Assembly: GCF_031987975.1 (NCBI RefSeq)
Contig: NZ_DALZYX010000013.1
Location: forward strand, 15,196 to 79,195
From: Pseudescherichia sp031987975
GTDB taxonomy: Bacteria; Pseudomonadota; Gammaproteobacteria; Enterobacterales; Enterobacteriaceae
Reading direction: 5' to 3'
Length of the DNA: 64,000 bases
In this document: positions 62,032 to 64,000 of the stretch, one piece after another
How positions within the stretch are numbered: position 1 is the stretch's first letter
Layout of the letters: the number at the start of each line of letters is the position of its first letter
The notes under the pieces: generated by a model
Seen by the model: the letters and a program-made list of their open reading frames with translations, nothing else
Told to the model about the DNA's origin: nothing
Database searches by the model: none
Program-made: the position numbers and the translations under genes

Positions 62032-62463
62032 TTACCCCTGATATCCTTTTGAATTCCCCAGAACTAGTTTACCTCTAACTTTCAAACCTGCTTCACGCTT
62101 AGTAATTCTGTCATCTCTATTTATATCCAAGCCTATATTATCTCTATAACTTCTCCCCTCATCATATAAAACATAATCATCAGGTTTGCCTACAGCTTTA
62201 GGGCAGAATATAACCATATAAACATCTTCGATAGTGTGTACTTTACCTGCATAAGGCTGAAAGTATTTTTCAACGTAATCCATCTGCTTAACTGCCGTCA
62301 TAGCAGCTAATTTATTTGTGGTTGTACTTAAAAACCGTGCAGTCGTTGACATAAACTGAATCAGCCCTGTGGCACTCCCAGTTGGATTTCTCACGGCTGG
62401 GGAAAAACTTTCTCCCGTTTCAAATGCCATGCATGACATCAAATGATCTGGCTCTATTCCCAA
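62032..62463 (-). CDS. C-terminal SLT/lysozyme-like fragment (143 residues) of the split effector
   Basis: The open frame downstream of the TAA; the first usable start codon is TTG at 62463, inside the conserved helix CGRLGIEPDHLMSCMAFE, so independent translation would clip the domain. The glutamate in AFETGES is the expected acid of transglycosylases. The segment YMVIFCPKAVGKPDDYVLYDEG is typical of the same family as I remember it. It is followed 1 base later by the candidate immunity gene. Confidence 0.5.
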   Translation of the reverse strand: MGIEPDHLMSCMAFETGESFSPAVRNPTGSATGLIQFMSTTARFLSTTTNKLAAMTAVKQMDYVEKYFQPYAGKVHTIEDVYMVIFCPKAVGKPDDYVLYDEGRSYRDNIGLDINRDDRITKREAGLKVRGKLVLGNSKGYQG

Positions 62464-62496
62464 CCGTCCGCAAACTTCTATTACTTTCGATTTGAA

Positions 62497-62838
62497 TTAT
62501 TTTGGAACTTTGGCTCCCCATGCAATCTCAATAGTGTTTTCGTAGTTCAAAGAATTAAGAAACACCACCGGATGCATATGCCATACAGCCTGACCCGATG
62601 TAAAGGGATGCACCTGGCTCATCCACTCCATGTCATCCAGCCACTTCTTCGCAAAATCAATCCGCAGGGTGTCATAGTCCTGGAAAAACGCCGTCCATTT
62701 CTGGTGGCCGCTGCCACCAAACCACTCGCTCTCGTGCTTCACCACCATCCGGGAGACAATATCCCGTACCCCCATGTCCGGATGGTGCAGGGCAGCATAC
62801 AGCTCACGGCCTGACAGGTCTCCGCAGCAAAATGACAT
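62497..62838 (-). CDS. N-terminal module fragment (113 residues) of the split effector
   Basis: The part of the split gene before the TAA. It begins MSFCCGDLSGRELYAALHHP and includes SEWFGGSGHQKWTAFFQDYD and the shared module. Such modules are found attached to peptidoglycan-degrading effectors of type VI systems as far as I recall, but I cannot name the domain. The codon and base composition is more GC-rich than the downstream half, as if the module and the toxin part had different histories. If translated alone, it has no catalytic domain. Confidence 0.6.
   Translation of the reverse strand: MSFCCGDLSGRELYAALHHPDMGVRDIVSRMVVKHESEWFGGSGHQKWTAFFQDYDTLRIDFAKKWLDDMEWMSQVHPFTSGQAVWHMHPVVFLNSLNYENTIEIAWGAKVPK
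62560..62664 (-). repeat. Shared module repeat, copy 2
   Basis: These 105 bases match 63896-64000 at an offset of 1336 bases with about 12 mismatches counted by eye. The match stops sharply at the left end, where the two hydrolase genes diverge completely; at the right end it continues to the window edge. It encodes RIDFAKKWLDDMEWMSQV and QAVWHMHPVVFL. Confidence 0.9.
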
Positions 62839-62894
62839 CGTTATCCTTGCCAGTCGATGATAATGTTGCGATAAATGTTTATCACTTGGATAAT

Positions 62895-63332
62895 TTAATA
62901 ACTTTTACACTTATGCAACTTTATAATGCCATTTTCCGCATAAGACTGTACAAAATCAGGGTCGTTAGTCCAGTAGTATTTGGATTTCTTCATATCATAA
63001 AATCCTTTCCATTGTAATTCACCATTTTGGTTTATTATATTTAGTTCTGCCAGCGGCATTGTGGAACTGACATTATTCCAATCAAAATTCATACCACCCC
63101 TACCAAGATCGGCCGTGCCATCATAGAAAATATCTATTTTGTTTTTTTGTATTTCCTTGGCGTGGATATTGATAACTATTTGATTATCATTAACAATAAG
63201 TGGATTCGATTTGCTTTCTATGTTTATAGTGAATCCCTCCCCATCACTACAAGAAGTACTCCATACGCCAAAATTTGAACTCGCGCATGTGGCTAATGAA
63301 ACGAATAAAAAAACAATGGGCCAGATATTCAT
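62895..63332 (-). CDS. Small exported protein, candidate immunity protein for the GH104 hydrolase
   Basis: Not recognised as a named family. The 145-residue product has a hydrophobic N terminus MNIWPIVFLFVSLATCASS; a lipobox is imperfect (LATC), so lipoprotein or soluble periplasmic forms are both possible. The rest is beta-rich (FTINIESKSNPLIVNDNQIV) with two cysteines (STSCSDG and HKCKSY). It overlaps the stop of the upstream hydrolase by 4 bases (ATGA), which indicates translational coupling. It has no visible similarity to the other small exported protein. The immunity role is inferred from position. Confidence 0.65.
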   Translation of the reverse strand: MNIWPIVFLFVSLATCASSNFGVWSTSCSDGEGFTINIESKSNPLIVNDNQIVINIHAKEIQKNKIDIFYDGTADLGRGGMNFDWNNVSSTMPLAELNIINQNGELQWKGFYDMKKSKYYWTNDPDFVQSYAENGIIKLHKCKSY

Positions 63333-64000
63333 TCTTTAACCCCCTCAATAGATGCAATATAACCTATATCCACATGAAGATTGCTATTCCCAGCTAGCTC
63401 TGCATTAAGATAATGGTTAAACAAAGACAGCGCTTCTTGTTTTGATTTTGCAGGCTGACCATATCGACCAGGCGGAAGGCTAGCCCACTCATAACTTAAT
63501 ATATCCAGTGCGCCATCGATATCACCAGACATGATTTTATCTAATGAGTTTTTTCTCTTATATTTAAAAATTAGGACGCAAAATTCATCCTGAGATTTTG
63601 GGGTAAAGTCAGTTATCCCGACCTTCTCTCGATGAGAGACCATTTTAGGATCATTCCATGTATATCCCATAATCTGATATGCTCCTGCTGCGGTTGAGGT
63701 CAAGTTACCCCGTGTAATAGAAATCTGAGGATGATCGCTGAAATCCTTATGGTAGTCTTTAACAAAAGACTGCCCTCCAAATAAAGTTTCATAACCGATT
63801 TCACCAACCGTTCCTTCTCCAACACGGAGCATTCTCATAAATGCCCTGACTCTGGCTTCTTCGACGGAAGGAACCAAAACATTTATTGCATCCAAAAACA
63901 CTACCGGATGCATATGCCATACCGCCTGGCCTGCCGTGAACGGCGCCACCTGGCTCATCCACTCCATGTCATCCAGCCACTTCTTCGCAAAATCTATCCG
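63329..64000 (-). CDS. Lambda-R-like (GH104) transglycosylase effector, C-terminal 223 residues (partial)
   Basis: The gene enters from the right edge. The visible part starts in the shared module (RIDFAKKWLDDMEWMSQVAP) and then changes to a domain that follows phage lambda endolysin R motif by motif: VGEGTVGEIGYETLFGG, SDHPQISITRGNLTSTAAGA, YQIM, FTPKSQDEF and EWASLPPGRYGQP. The catalytic glutamate corresponds to GAA at 63815-63817. Lambda R cleaves peptidoglycan as a transglycosylase. No signal peptide can be seen because the N terminus is outside. The fusion of a phage-type lysin to the module, followed by a small exported protein, fits a secreted antibacterial effector. Confidence 0.8.
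   Translation of the reverse strand, partial: RIDFAKKWLDDMEWMSQVAPFTAGQAVWHMHPVVFLDAINVLVPSVEEARVRAFMRMLRVGEGTVGEIGYETLFGGQSFVKDYHKDFSDHPQISITRGNLTSTAAGAYQIMGYTWNDPKMVSHREKVGITDFTPKSQDEFCVLIFKYKRKNSLDKIMSGDIDGALDILSYEWASLPPGRYGQPAKSKQEALSLFNHYLNAELAGNSNLHVDIGYIASIEGVKE
63896..64000 (-). repeat. Shared module repeat, copy 1 (cut by window edge)
   Basis: Partner of 62560-62664, about 12 mismatches in 105 bases. It marks the point where the two cassettes have the same N-terminal module but different toxin domains. Confidence 0.9.

Larger units (their letters stand above)
62032..62838 (-). pseudogene. SLT-type peptidoglycan hydrolase effector split by an in-frame TAA
   Basis: Reading from ATG 62838, one frame runs to 62032 with a single stop, TAA at 62497-62499. 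Without it, the product would be 268 residues. Residues 1-about 95 are a module shared with the next cassette (RIDFAKKWLDDMEWMSQV and QAVWHMHPVVFL). After the stop the sequence FKSKVIEVCGRLGIEPDHLM leads straight into a lysozyme-like domain with the catalytic-type glutamate in MAFETGESFSP and the SLT-like GSATGLIQFM. A calcium-loop-like DINRDDRIT lies near the end. One base change explains the stop. ATG has AAGGA 5 bases upstream. It could also be a sequencing error or a read-through site. Confidence 0.75.

Noticed and set aside
61587..64000. Prophage lysis module
   Set aside because: Although one domain is lambda-R-like, there is no holin, spanin or phage structural gene, and the shared module plus exported partner genes do not fit a lysis cassette. 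The possibility stays open because the region is cut by the window edge.
1..64000. CRISPR arrays, tRNA or rRNA genes, insertion sequences
   Set aside because: None was seen: no regularly spaced repeats, no tRNA-like cloverleaf and no transposase frame.

Overview
The window is a chromosomal segment from a member of the Enterobacteriaceae. From dnaE to hpt it carries the conserved enterobacterial core order at roughly protein-for-protein similarity to Escherichia coli, mostly with identical protein lengths (RnhB 198, LpxB 382, GlnD 890, DapD 274, PcnB 465 and others). Some details differ from E. coli K-12 (position of the fimbrial operon, no yadD, no gcd next to hpt), so an Enterobacter/Leclercia/Kosakonia-type genus is more likely than E. 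coli itself. The genus is an inference from recalled family sequences, not from a search.

Layout. Positions 1-16315 (minus strand): dnaE (5' part only), rnhB, lpxB, lpxA, fabZ, lpxD, skp, bamA, rseP, cdsA, uppS, dxr, frr, pyrH, tsf, rpsB. This is the envelope-biogenesis cluster (lipid A, outer-membrane protein assembly, phospholipid and isoprenoid precursors) followed by translation genes. Positions 16639-21534 (plus): map, glnD, dapD, yaeH. Positions 21577-25973 (minus): cdaR, degP (with a clear sigma-E promoter), dgt. Positions 26057-28185 (plus): mtnN, btuF, yadS. Positions 28227-30059 (minus): erpA, clcA. hemL follows at 30160-31440 (plus). Positions 31482-40167 (minus): the ferrichrome operon fhuA-fhuC-fhuD-fhuB and mrcB. 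hrpB (minus) diverges from a plus-strand run at 42776-49756: thpR, sfsA, dksA, gluQ, pcnB (with an ATT start codon), folK, panB, panC, panD.

Accessory region 1 (50044-56957, plus) is a seven-gene chaperone-usher fimbrial operon of HtrE/Yad type: major subunit, chaperone, usher, three minor subunits and a two-domain tip adhesin. It sits between panD and yadE. In E. coli K-12 the comparable yad operon is between folK and panB, and those two genes are directly adjacent here. yadE, yadH and yadG (minus), can (plus) and hpt (minus) follow.

Accessory region 2 (61587-64000, minus, AT-rich, cut by the window end) is the most interesting part. It holds two tandem toxin/immunity-type cassettes that share a nearly identical N-terminal module but have different peptidoglycan-hydrolase C-terminal domains. 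The first cassette ends in a lambda-R-like (GH104) transglycosylase overlapping a small exported protein. The second ends in an SLT-like lysozyme domain and is followed by a different small exported protein. The second hydrolase is interrupted by one in-frame TAA codon. The arrangement resembles type VI secretion effector-immunity islands, but no secretion gene is visible in the window.
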